A stretch of DNA of 60,000 nt, from positions 49,101,169-49,161,168 of the forward strand of contig OX485806.1 of NCBI GenBank assembly GCA_950295325.1, written 5' to 3'. Made by a program: the position numbers and the translations under genes. Origin of the DNA: Polytrichum commune (Eukaryota > Streptophyta > Polytrichopsida > Polytrichales > Polytrichaceae). A model generated the notes under the pieces. It was not told the origin of the DNA. It made no database searches and saw only the letters and a list, made by a program, of their open reading frames with translations. This document shows, piece by piece, positions 24,249 to 33,978 of this stretch; position 1 is the first letter of the stretch; each line of letters begins with the position of its first letter.

Positions 24249-24518
24249 TTGTTCAACCTTCCAAAAGATCGCAAGAATGTAGGATGTAAATGGGTGTTGT
24301 GCACCAAGAAGGGTGTATTGGGTGAAATTGTTAGGTATAAGGCACAGTTAGTAGCAAAGGGATATTCTCAAATGGCCGGAGTGGACTTTAATGAGACATA
24401 TGATCCCATGGCCAAGTTTATCATCATTAGATGCATTCTCCCATTAGGAGGAGCCACAAATGGTGGCGGCAGTGGAGACTACTCTAGAGGCAAGGTTGGT
24501 CACATAGTGTGGAGGTGA
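24249..24518 (+). pseudogene. Copia reverse transcriptase N-terminus
   Basis: CKWVLCTKKGVLGEIVRYKA, LVAKGYSQMAGVDFNETYDP and MAKFIIIRCIL match the first conserved blocks of Copia RT. The catalytic YVDD motif and everything after it are missing; from about 24,450 the sequence is unrelated. Confidence 0.8.
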
Positions 24519-24724
24519 AGAAAGATTTTATCTTGAGCACATCATTTTGACCATTTTTTTCTTTGTGCAATGCATTACATGACACCAATTTTTCCAATCC
24601 ATGAGTGAAGTGTTGCACATTCAAAGTTGTGAACACCAATATTCACCTAGAACAGAGAGGGAAGCTTAATTTTAAAACTTTGTGTCAGTGAGTCCTTTTG
24701 TCCATGGATTTGGTTCATGAATAC

Positions 24725-26850
24725 ATTGTTAAAAGGGCACTTGTTTTTGGAGTTATAAGACTCTGGCATACTTTTTCATTGCGTAAAGAGAGGGACTTGA
24801 TCATTGACGGAGGTTGGATTATGTGCATGGCATGTGTCGTATGAAGAGGGAATTGATGTTTGAGCGAGGTTTGTGTATGTGTGTGACATGTGTAAGGAGG
24901 AATTTGAACTTTGAGGGAGGTCGGACCATTGTGACCATTGTGTGATCATTGTTAGGGTCGCTTTACACTACGGTGGAGAAGTGCACCGGTCAATCAATAA
25001 TTTTAGCCCAAGATATGGTTATTTGAGGCGAGGGATGGTATGTTGGAGAAGATGACTAAACAATATAAAAAAATGCCTTAAGAAGTTTTGACTGACTGTA
25101 GTTTAACCACCTAGAGGAGAAATGTATTGGACAACTTCACCAAGAGGAGAAGTCCATCGGAAAACTTCACAAAATGGTCATAGCCGGGCATAGTAGAAAC
25201 CTTACCCCCTAAATGACCATTGTATTGAAATTTTAAAAAATTGTATTGATAAAAAATAAAAATGTATATGGCACTGTTTTAGAACTTCTTTCATGACAAG
25301 AATTTATTAGAAAATGTTCCACCTCTATAATACATCTAAATTATGGTAAATAAGTAGGTAACATAATTTTCTTATTGATTTTAAAGAAAATTACATGTTG
25401 ATACATTCTAACCTCGTTTATACAACACCCTCGATATTACAACACATTTTTGCAAGACCAAACCTTTTAGTTCAAAACTCCCTCTTTTATACAACTACAA
25501 CACTCGATAATGCAACATTTAGAATCTTTGTTTTGTCGTATTAAAGAGGTAGTTAATGCTAAAATTCTTTTCATCTATATTATGTACATCTAAAATACAT
25601 CCACTTTCACTTGGGAACTACTTGGGAGTTTCATTTATTGTTGGGAACTTAATGATAATTAGGGTTACTAGTGTAGAATGGACATGGTTAGAGTTAGAGT
25701 GGCCTCTGGCCTAGTATGTTGCCTTGTACACGGGTGATATAGTATCACCAGTATCTTGATGCTAAACATCATGCATCATTGTTGTCTAGTTCCTTATTAA
25801 AGAACTCTTTATATTTTGGTGTTAATGAAATTATTAGTTTCCAAAAGCTAGTTGGGAATTTGATTAAGATGACAGTTGCTAACTTGGGTAGGCAACACCA
25901 AAGATATTTGGAATCCTATTTCAAGAATTCTTGAGAATATTTGTACTTGTTTGAAGTTATAATTTATTATTTCATTCCATCTATATGGCTTAAACTCGTT
26001 GTATATATTTTTAAGCTCATATTACTTATGTTTTCGTATTCCCTCAACAATACAATAACTTTACGCCATTTGTCATATTAATGAGAAGACGACACCTCAA
26101 TAATACAACTTTTTTTGTTTCCCAAAAGTGTCATACTAAAGAGGGAGAACAATAGTGCAAACATTTCTCTATAGAAAAAATATTTTATTCAAGTTGGAGT
26201 TCTCCAGAGGCCAAGTTTCTTGTCCGAGGCTTTGAGGTTGCCCAAGAAACTTGACCTCCGGAGAACTCCCCTTCACAAAATGTTGCCACGTCGGCAACCA
26301 TGTCATTTTTTCATCCACGTACAAAGTTCTCCACCAAAGGACTTTTGACCGTAGTGTAGACCACCAACGGACAAGAGTGTGACTCTCGGCCAATCAAATT
26401 TCAGAATTCCCCTAGAATTCATGATTGGTGGACTTCTCCACCATAGTGTAAAGCGGCCCTTACAAAGGCAATTGTATTTAAAGTTAGAAGCCTCTAGCAT
26501 TCTTTTTCATTGTGTAAAGAGAGGGACTTGATCATTGAAGTCGTTGGACTATGTGTGTGGCATGTGCATAAAGAGGGAGTTTATGTTTTAGAAAGGTCTG
26601 TGTATGTGTATGACATATGTAAGGAGAGGAATTTACTATTTTAAGGAGGTTGGACAATGTATGCACATTGTGTAATGCAAGGCATTTGATCATTATAGAG
26701 GTTGGACTATGTCTATGGCATATGCATGAAGAAGGAGTTGATGTTTGAGAGAAGTTTTTGTATGTGGGCGACATGTGTAAGGAGAGGCATGTGATGATTA
26801 AGGGAGGTTCGTGTAAGTGTGTGATATGTATACACACAAAGGTAAGGCCA
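24725..26850. repeat. Degenerate tandem repeat, interrupted by a MITE
   Basis: A unit containing GAGAGGGACTTGATCATTGA and TGTATGACATGTGTAAGGAG occurs at 24,780-24,950 and again at 26,515-26,850 in two to three diverged copies. The copies are separated by the TTA-flanked insert at 24,955-26,459, which joins them when removed. No coding frame is supported. Confidence 0.65.
24955..26459. mobile_element. 1.5-kb Harbinger-like MITE, TSD TTA
   Basis: Flanked by TTA (24,952-24,954 and 26,460-26,462). Termini are inverted repeats with about 34 of 38 positions matching; they share CGCTTTACACTA and GGTGGAGAAGT. The TTA duplication and GGG start suit PIF/Harbinger (Tourist-like) elements. Further GGAGAAGT/ACTTCTCC copies are spread through the subterminal 300 bp on both sides. 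No transposase. The AT-rich centre (25,400-26,150) may hold an older insert. Confidence 0.85.
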
Positions 26851-27108
26851 AGAAATTCATCAATTTTTCATGTGTATGGACGAAGAAGCATTGAATGAAT
26901 GGAGGTTCATTTGGCAATGGTTGTCAATTTGGAAGAGTTCAAATGCAACAAGTACCTCATGTGCCGAAGACAAATGTGTACTCACATTTGAATACCTCAC
27001 ACGACCATGTGCACATACGAAAACCAATGCGAAGGTTTGGGAAATAAAAAATAAAATAAAAATTGAAGTGTATGGACTAGATGGTGAGGTTAAGTGTGGC
27101 ACTACCAC

Positions 27109-27784
27109 TTGAATGCCAAGTGAACCAAGGGCAACATCTATAATGGCCAACTTTTCCCTCATCTTGCGAAATGGATGAACGACCTCAAGTGAAGAAATGT
27201 CTCTAGGTTGGTGTTGGAGGCCTCGGTCATCATCCCCAAGGATATATAAAAGCAATTGCCCAAGCTCATTGGAGGCAAGCTCATTCTCCGAGTCATAACG
27301 CAACATAAGAGCTCTGAGATCACTGCAATCTTCTTGCAATTCCCACTTTAAAAACGTCTTGACAAAAGGAAGCACATGCAAGCATGTGGCTCGGACGCTC
27401 TAACGCTGGGCTTGAGGGAGGTGCTCATGATGAAGTCACACAATTTGACCTACCAATTTGCACAACAACAAAAAATTAACCACTTGACCAACAAATCACA
27501 AAGAATACATGAGAAATTGCAACAACATATGCAAGAATTGCCAAACACCACAAAGATAGGAATGGCATCACACCCAATTTGCTCATGCAAATTCGGCCAT
27601 GTGAGGTTCTAAATTTCTTTGAAAAAAAAAACCATAGCGGGATAGTTTGTAACCCTCCCATAAGTCTTGCACCCTGCAATCGATGGCCACAATCAGATCA
27701 GAATCTTAAAATGCTACCTAAGAGGTGGACATGAAAATAGGAGGAAGAACTCCGGAAGCCCAACTCCTGCAACTCTTGATCCAT
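27109..27784 (-). pseudogene. Unidentified two-exon gene, copy A
   Basis: Exon 2 is 27,109-27,399, 291 bp, bounded by an AG acceptor (GCGTTAG) and a GT donor, and fully open for 97 codons. It begins SVRATCLHVLPFVKTFLKWE and contains EDCSDLRALMLRYDSE. The homologous exon of copy B (33,979-34,269) is also exactly 291 bp and open, with no indels. A possible exon 1 (27,752-27,784) encodes MDQELQELGFR, matching IDNELRELEF in copy B, but its donor site is not GT. Predicted helical with charged and leucine-rich stretches; a distant resemblance to RPW8-type N-terminal domains is too weak to assert. Function unknown. Confidence 0.5.
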
Positions 27785-28131
27785 GTTTTCTCCAGCGATT
27801 CTAAGGCACCCAAAAGAGGCAATTAGAATGCAACAAATTCGGCAAGCCCGATTGATCTGTGCAGGGAGAACTGTCAATTGCAATTTCGGCAGCCAAGGCG
27901 AAGCAGAAAGCTCATGACCGAACAGACAACTGCAGCTGCCGAACTTCGGAGACAGATGGCCTTGCTGGCACAGGCGGATGATTCCCGACCTCTGCGGACA
28001 GAATGTTGTGACACGAGTCAGATGATAAATGCCCAGTGCTCCGTTCTGAGACCTAGAGGTGCTGCAAGCAGCCTGCTACCAATCCCCATGCCTTAATCGC
28101 CCCCGCTGGTCATTCCAGTTTCACGGTCAAC
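27785..28131. other. GC-richer flank of the Harbinger element
   Basis: Contains CAGCTGCCGAAC-type phrases like those in the solo LTRs, but no terminus. No gene supported. Confidence 0.35.
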
Positions 28132-28725
28132 TAAGGAGGGGGCCGCACCAAGGGGGTCCATGGCGGATATGGGGCTGGGACCGGGGGAGGACGGCTACCC
28201 GGCACCGCACAAGGCGTCCCCAAAACGGAGCCCAGAGTAGGGTGTCAGAAGTTGTCGCCGAGACCATGTTGCCGGAATGGGTTCCAATGGTGCACAGAGA
28301 ACCAAGTTCTTACCGGCGGCAAATACCAACGTTCTGATTGACCGCTTGGATGATGTGGATGAAAGTGGGGACTTCGTGATGAATCTCATCCTTCGCGAAA
28401 GCGTCCTCGCAATGCAAGCTTGCACTCGCAGGATGGGTGTGGGGTTCGGCGAACGGCGTGCGCAGGCGGCCTGTGACCGGTGCGTTGCGATCTGCCTTGG
28501 AGCACAGCGTGCGGTGGCGATACGAGGGCCGGGAGGAGCGAGCGTTGTTGACCGCGGCAATCAAATCGCGGTCTCCCACAGGTCAGTGGTTTCCATTCCA
28601 TGGGTTTTTCCATGTCCAGAGGTTTTCAACACACGCACAGACTGAGGGGATGCACCGGAACAATGTGCGAAAGGGCTGCGTGTGGTGGGTGCAGATGTTG
28701 CGGTGTTGTGTCCTGCCGTGCGGGA

Positions 28726-28768
28726 CCTAAACCCTAAACCCTAAACCCCAAACCCCAAACCCTGAACT
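28726..28768 (+). repeat. Interstitial telomere-like repeats
   Basis: About six consecutive CCCTAAA-type units (CCTAAACCCTAAACCCTAAA followed by CCCCAAA variants). This is the complement of the plant TTTAGGG telomere repeat. It lies within the left arm of the Harbinger element, not at a chromosome end. Confidence 0.85.
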
Positions 28769-30560
28769 GCTGCAAATTTTTTTGGGTGTGTGTCGGAAGC
28801 AACATACGTGCCTAACGTTTGGTTTTTGGCGGCTTGGATACGCGACAGGAGTCGTTGATGCTACGTTGCCGGTGTGTCGTGCGTGGCCTGTGGTCCAGCA
28901 GCCATCACCCTCCACCTTCTGTTCCAATTTTGACTGTGAGCATTATCCGTTCCCCTTCTCTCTTGAACTTCTTGTGTTCTTTGGTATGTGAATCTTTTGT
29001 GTTTATGCGCAAAATGCATAGAGGTTCTGGTGTGCCCGAATCTTTGCAGTCGCCAGATGCCGACAATGTGTTGCACCCTGCTTTTCATGTCTTCGTTCCT
29101 GCAGCCTCTGCGCTCTGGGCCTATAATTCTGGTGCGCTGTTGTGATGTGCTCCGAAAAATGTATTGTTGAGGTTTTATTCCTGCCAGTCATGCCGCATTA
29201 CAAGTCCAATTTCGGTGTCCACTCGTCTGGTTTGCTCTCAATGCCGAATGGCAAGAGTCTGGTCGGTGTTCCAGAATTTCTTGGGCGCTTACTCTCACGC
29301 AGTCTTCTGCTCCAGCCACCTTTTCTTGTGCTACACTTCTTCTTTTCCATGACTGGGACGAAGGTGTGCAGTTCCCTGGGATTGCCTGTGTGACATCGGT
29401 GGCCCATATTCGGCGATCGAATCCCTCTCTACTTTCCTGGGCTTAAATTTTCCAAGGGCCGCCAACGACCTCCACAATTTTGCGGTCTGTGATGTGCAGG
29501 ATTTTGCATCTGCAAGCCCGCACACCGAGAAGACCTCCGCTGCTCTGTGGTTTCCTTGGCACACACACACACGGAGCTGTGCAATTTGCGGAGTCTCGCG
29601 CGTGCAGCTGGTATTCGGGTCACATATAATTGCCTCACCTCCCTGTGCACAAAGCCGGATGCATCATCGGCAGGGACGACCATGTACCACGCTTTTCTGG
29701 GCGGCCTTCATCGCCATGGCCCCGTGTTATGTTTTTGGGCCTCAGGAGTTTGCAGTAGCCATTCCTTTGCCATTTGTGTTTGTGGAACGGGCGCAGAATT
29801 GCACTCCCTTTGCGAGACAGTGTGGAAATAAATCGGTGCAAGGCAGTGTAGGTGTGCTGGTTCGACCTTTGCGCCATAGACAATGCGCGTGTACACTGTT
29901 TTGTGCGACCATTTTCTGTCGCCTGCCATATGCCAGTAAAATTTTTCAGTGTGTTGCGGTGGGATAATGCGAGGCATTCTTTTGTTCTGGAGCCCTTTTG
30001 CTTGCATGGACTGCTCTCTGGGTTTTGATATTGCGTATGTGCTGCCCCCTGCCTGTTTCGGTCGCGGGCGTTACCAGTAGACTGCCCGCGATCAACTGCG
30101 CCAAGGCAGCCCATTACAGAGCCCCCACTGCTGAAGCTCGTGCTTGCAGTCTGCTCTCATCTTGCGTAGAATCGCTTCAGATTTTGTTGTTCTATGCTTG
30201 ATGTCCAGTTGGAATACTGTGTCGGTTGTGTTGGCCGATTCGCGGGTGCTCCAATGTTTTGGCAGACTCTCGTGCATCGATGCACGCTTCCGTGCGACAA
30301 TATACGCACACCCTGTCAGGCACATGGTTATCCTCCAATCTGTGTATCGTGGAAATCGGCCACCATCCAAACAGTCTCCCATTTTGCGAGTGCATGTACG
30401 TCCGCATTGCCTGCGGCATTCTGGACGCTCTGTGGCGATGTGTGTCACCATCACCATTGCAGTATGCATTCAGTTGTGGTGTGCATCATTATGGTATTTG
30501 TTTTGCAGATATTTTACTGTGTTGTTTTCTGTGTGCGGGGACTGCGTTCTATGCAGAAAC
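28769..30560. other. GC-rich left arm of the Harbinger element
   Basis: Many overlapping frames are open on both strands because of base composition. The frame of the trihelix ORF is open upstream to 30,144 without an ATG start, so a 5' exon there is possible but not shown. Confidence 0.4.
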
Positions 30561-31700
30561 ATGGACGATATTGTTGACTTGGGGGACAACACACAATGCC
30601 CTTCCACTCAGGTGCCCATCGAAGGGGAAAATGTTTTCCCAGCAGACTTCCCAGACGACCACATCCACGTCTCGCTTCCAGGAGCTGCCACAAGAGGTGG
30701 TGCGTCTGGGCCGGGAAGAACAGCCAGTAGGCGTTCAACGCCTACATCATCTCAGTCCCAGGCTGCCCCCACGCACAAGGTGAGAGGGCCCAACTGGACG
30801 GAAGCTGAAATGCTTGTCCTTATAGGTCAAAAGAGAATTGAATGGGACGGGAGGCACAATTGTAATCAGCCTTCTCTTGCAAAGTTCGTGTACGGGACCA
30901 CAGCATGGAAGTTGGTTTTGGCGGGATGCATGAGTGTGGTGGGATTCCGGGCTAGGGATGCCGATCAAATCACGAACAAATGGGATGGTTTGATCAAGGA
31001 TTACAAGAAATTGAAGGACTACATAGAAGGTACAGGATCAGCCAACTGGTGGGGGATGAGTAGGGAGGAGAAGAAAGAATTGTCAAAGACTCGGAAGATG
31101 TCGTTGGAGTTTAGTGAGGCAATGTATACGGAGATGGAGGGATTTGTTGGTAGAAGGCAAATATTTGGTAGGGCAACGGATGTTGTGGACTCTGATAGGC
31201 CGGCACCTCCGGTGCCAAGAAGTTTTCGCCGCTCCACTCCTACGTCGCATGGGCCGTCCTCCATAGGTGTGGAGAGTCCCATAGCTAGTACGACGGCCGC
31301 TTCGCAGTCGCCCACGGCAGCCACGCCTGGAAACGAGACACCGGGGTCAACTGGCAGGAAGAGGAAAGCCGTGGGCACAGACAACTTGGTGGATTTTGTG
31401 AAGGATTTCAATCACGAATATCTTGCACGTGCGGATGCCCAGGATGCTGACAAACGAACATGGAGAACCGAGGTGCTTGCATTTGACAATGCCAGGGAGG
31501 CGAGACTCTCACAGAAAGAATCACAGGCTGCACACATGGATCAAAAGTTCTACGAACTAGAGGTGGAGAGGACAAAAAATATGGGCAACATGACAACAGC
31601 TTTACTTATGTTGGCAACATCCATGGACACTCTCACAAGGTATTGTTGTTCACATGCCTCTCTTCCATTTTGTGAGGTCCCCACTATGCTTGTCTCCTAG
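30561..31700 (+). CDS. Harbinger Myb/SANT-trihelix protein (ORF1-type), 379 aa
   Basis: Starts at the ATG giving MDDIVDLGDNTQCPS. Residues about 73-165 form a trihelix/Myb-SANT-like DNA-binding domain: RGPNWTEAEMLVLIGQKRIE, then TAWKLVLAGC, then ITNKWDGLIKDYKKLKDYIE, each with a spaced tryptophan. A Ser/Pro/Thr-rich linker follows (about 210-275), then a C-terminal helical region VDFVKDFNHEYLARADAQDA extending to LEVERTKNMG. In PIF/Harbinger elements this accessory protein binds DNA and is needed with the transposase. The 3' end overlaps the transposase ORF tail to tail by 17 bp. No stop or frameshift inside. A spliced upstream exon cannot be excluded. Confidence 0.8.
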   Translation: MDDIVDLGDNTQCPSTQVPIEGENVFPADFPDDHIHVSLPGAATRGGASGPGRTASRRSTPTSSQSQAAPTHKVRGPNWTEAEMLVLIGQKRIEWDGRHNCNQPSLAKFVYGTTAWKLVLAGCMSVVGFRARDADQITNKWDGLIKDYKKLKDYIEGTGSANWWGMSREEKKELSKTRKMSLEFSEAMYTEMEGFVGRRQIFGRATDVVDSDRPAPPVPRSFRRSTPTSHGPSSIGVESPIASTTAASQSPTAATPGNETPGSTGRKRKAVGTDNLVDFVKDFNHEYLARADAQDADKRTWRTEVLAFDNAREARLSQKESQAAHMDQKFYELEVERTKNMGNMTTALLMLATSMDTLTRYCCSHASLPFCEVPTMLVS

Positions 31701-33243
31701 GATGGTTTGCTACATGGTTGGCATTTTGAACTCGCACCAAGTAGTCAAGTATGTCCTCCCTTGCCATGTGGCCTTCGAGCAAGGCACGCTCTTCGCTCAC
31801 AAGGCCCATTGGTCTTGGTGGGTGGAAGACCTCTTCCTCATCTCCATGTTGCATGTCATTGTCTTGCATAGGTGGGAGGTTGCAATCAACTAGGATTTGG
31901 TCCAGCGTCCGGTCTTTGCTTGCAAGCAAAATGTTGTGAAGCACACAACAACAATGCACAACTGTGGGTAGAAAATCTAGTTTGAGAGAGGATTTGGTTC
32001 CAATTTCCTTGAACCTGGATTTAAGGATGCCAAATCCTCTCTCCACACTCATTCTCGTGGATGAGTGTTTGCGGTTGAACCATACCTCCTCCCTTGAAAG
32101 AGGCACACCCATGGGACCCATCTTGAAGGGTGTGATGCACCAACTCAAGAGTGGATAACCACGGTCGGCCACAATGTATGGAGGGAATGGTAGTCCCGCT
32201 GGCCAAGTCAAAGGGTCATCGTGGAAGCCACCCATTATCCCTTCCTCCACCTTCCGGTATAGCTCAGTGCTCTTGAAGTGCGCACTGTCATGCAATGAGC
32301 CTGGGGGACCGGTGTTGATGGATGTGAAGTAACACTTGCTATCCACAACACCTTGGAGGAGGATAGAGAATGACTTCAAACGGTTGCGGTGGTCCGCCGC
32401 CACAATGGTATTTGAAGGTGCGGCAATGTAGATGTGGGATCCATCAATGGCGCCAATACAATTCGGTAGCCATTGCTTGGATTGGAAGCCAGCCGCGATG
32501 CGTGCCAGCCTCCGACCAAGTGGCCACGCCACAAGGTGGCCAAAGTTTTGACTTATGGCTGGGCACACTTGCCTCAATATCTCGCCCACGGTGGACTTGC
32601 CAAGTGCGGCCTTATCCGCGACCAATGGTGTGGAGACTCCATGCATGAGTTTAAATAGTGTCACAACCACCTTCTTTTCCACTCCGATTGGCCGTCTCCA
32701 GTGGGTTTCTTGTCCTTGTATGTATGGCCGGAGATCGTTAACCAACTTGTCAAATGTCCTACGCCTCATGCGCAATATGTCATAGAACATGTCAGGTGTG
32801 TAAATGTTGAATAGGTACTCCTCAAACCAGCATGTAGATCTGGGTTTGACATACCATCTCGCATCCTCAACTCCAATGTGCCAAGCAACAAGGTCACATA
32901 TTTGCTTGACATGTGGGACCTCCGAAGCATCCTCTTCGGGCTCATAACTCCTCAAGGAGCTGTGGGACGCTGAAGAAACATGACCCTCATCTCTCCTCCT
33001 CTTTTGTTTTCTACGTGTAGTATATGCTTCGCTTGCCTCCGTCGATGCAATGACCATGGTCACCATAACGACACATATGTCAATGCAATTCAGGATCACG
33101 CGAATAGCTGAGTGAATATCTTGTGGGGACATTGAATTTGTCGTTGGTGGTGGATGAAGGGGAATGCTGGCAGGTCCTCCGCAGGTAGCCCCCAGTGGGA
33201 TGCATGGGTCGGCAGATGGAGCTCGAGGCGGGGAGCACATGCC
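31684..33243 (-). CDS. PIF/Harbinger DDE transposase, about 519 aa
   Basis: The first ATG in the frame is at 33,243 (MCSPPRAPSADP); an alternative ATG is at 33,135 (MSPQDIHSAI). The frame is open further upstream to 33,408 without ATG. Motifs: basic stretch TTRRKQKRRRDEG; helix-turn-helix-like LGKSTVGEILRQVCP; first catalytic Asp in CIGAIDGSHIYIAAP; conserved GPPGSLHDSAHF; second Asp in YIVADRGYPLLSW; catalytic Glu in STRMSVERGFGILKSRF. All three catalytic residues are present. Length and motif order suit the DDE_Tnp_4 nuclease family, which excises the element at TWA sites. No internal stops, unlike the relative at 18,655-20,058. Confidence 0.88.
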   Translation of the reverse strand, partial: GMCSPPRAPSADPCIPLGATCGGPASIPLHPPPTTNSMSPQDIHSAIRVILNCIDICVVMVTMVIASTEASEAYTTRRKQKRRRDEGHVSSASHSSLRSYEPEEDASEVPHVKQICDLVAWHIGVEDARWYVKPRSTCWFEEYLFNIYTPDMFYDILRMRRRTFDKLVNDLRPYIQGQETHWRRPIGVEKKVVVTLFKLMHGVSTPLVADKAALGKSTVGEILRQVCPAISQNFGHLVAWPLGRRLARIAAGFQSKQWLPNCIGAIDGSHIYIAAPSNTIVAADHRNRLKSFSILLQGVVDSKCYFTSINTGPPGSLHDSAHFKSTELYRKVEEGIMGGFHDDPLTWPAGLPFPPYIVADRGYPLLSWCITPFKMGPMGVPLSREEVWFNRKHSSTRMSVERGFGILKSRFKEIGTKSSLKLDFLPTVVHCCCVLHNILLASKDRTLDQILVDCNLPPMQDNDMQHGDEEEVFHPPRPMGLVSEERALLEGHMAREDILDYLVRVQNANHVANHPRRQA

Positions 33244-33408
33244 GTCAAGATGCTTCTCCGGAAGGCCAGAGAGTGTCGGGCTTGCAGATGGCGCTGGGAC
33301 GTCAAGGTCTCGAGGACGAACAGCTGCGAGGCATGGGGAGGGAGGGTCCAGCTCCGATGCGGAGTGAGCCAGGGCTGCTCCATGGGATGGTGGCAACTGG
33401 AGGCACAA

Positions 33409-33978
33409 ACAATGTGATTAGAAGCAGGCAGCGATGTTGCAGTGCAGAGGGAACGGCAGCAGCACAATGTAATTTAGAATTTTTGCCGCAGACATGAAAT
33501 GCCCAGTTCGGCAGTCTTGCAACCTTCGAACAGAAGTATGCTGAATGTGCAGGGAGGTCACGAACTGAAAGGATGCACAGCCCGAATGCACAGTTAGAAT
33601 AATTTTTAGACTCCAGCGTCTCAATTCAGTGCCTCTGTATTTCAGTGCATTAGGTTTGGCGTATTGAAAGTTGCGGGAACATGTGCGCTGGACTTGCATG
33701 CAGACCAGAATGTGAAGGCAGGTTGCAGACAGAAATGTCACACATCCCGAATGTTAATTAAGCATATATTCTATTTCCCACAGTGTCGATGCATTGATGT
33801 TTGCCGCATTCAAATCTGTATTCCATTTTGTGTTGGTTTTCGAGGCTGTGGAAACCAATCTGGTTTCCAAGGAAGTCGCCATAGTCACAGAGGGCACGTT
33901 TTAAACAAACAATTAGTCTCGGTGCACAGCACAAAGCCGGCATGCACATATGCAAAGAAAATCAAGAACCAGGAGCAC
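33409..33978. other. Region between the transposase and gene copy B
   Basis: Noncoding as far as I can see. It would be the intron or 5' leader if transposase transcription starts near the right terminus. Confidence 0.35.

Larger units (their letters stand above)
21894..24500 (+). mobile_element. Copia retrotransposon copy 2, 3'-truncated
   Basis: Carries, in order: gag (21,894-22,469), protease (about 22,650-22,920), gag-pre-integrase (23,040-23,220), integrase (23,232-23,570), linker (23,779-24,110) and the start of reverse transcriptase (24,249-24,450). It is closely related to the Copia remnant at 7216-14,438 and served as its alignment guide. Homology stops just after the reverse transcriptase motif KFIIIRCIL; no 3' LTR or RNase H was found. 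Confidence 0.85.

Noticed and set aside
28726-28768. Chromosome end or telomere
   Set aside because: Only about 40 bp of repeats, embedded within a transposon and flanked by ordinary sequence.
28059-30114. Many frames of 60-160 codons on both strands
   Set aside because: Composition effect in the GC-rich arm of the Harbinger element; no domains and no ATG-initiated candidate that matches copy to copy.
30144-30560. N-terminal extension of the trihelix protein
   Set aside because: The frame is open but has no ATG, and its composition matches the neighbouring noncoding arm; the ATG at 30,561 is the simplest start.
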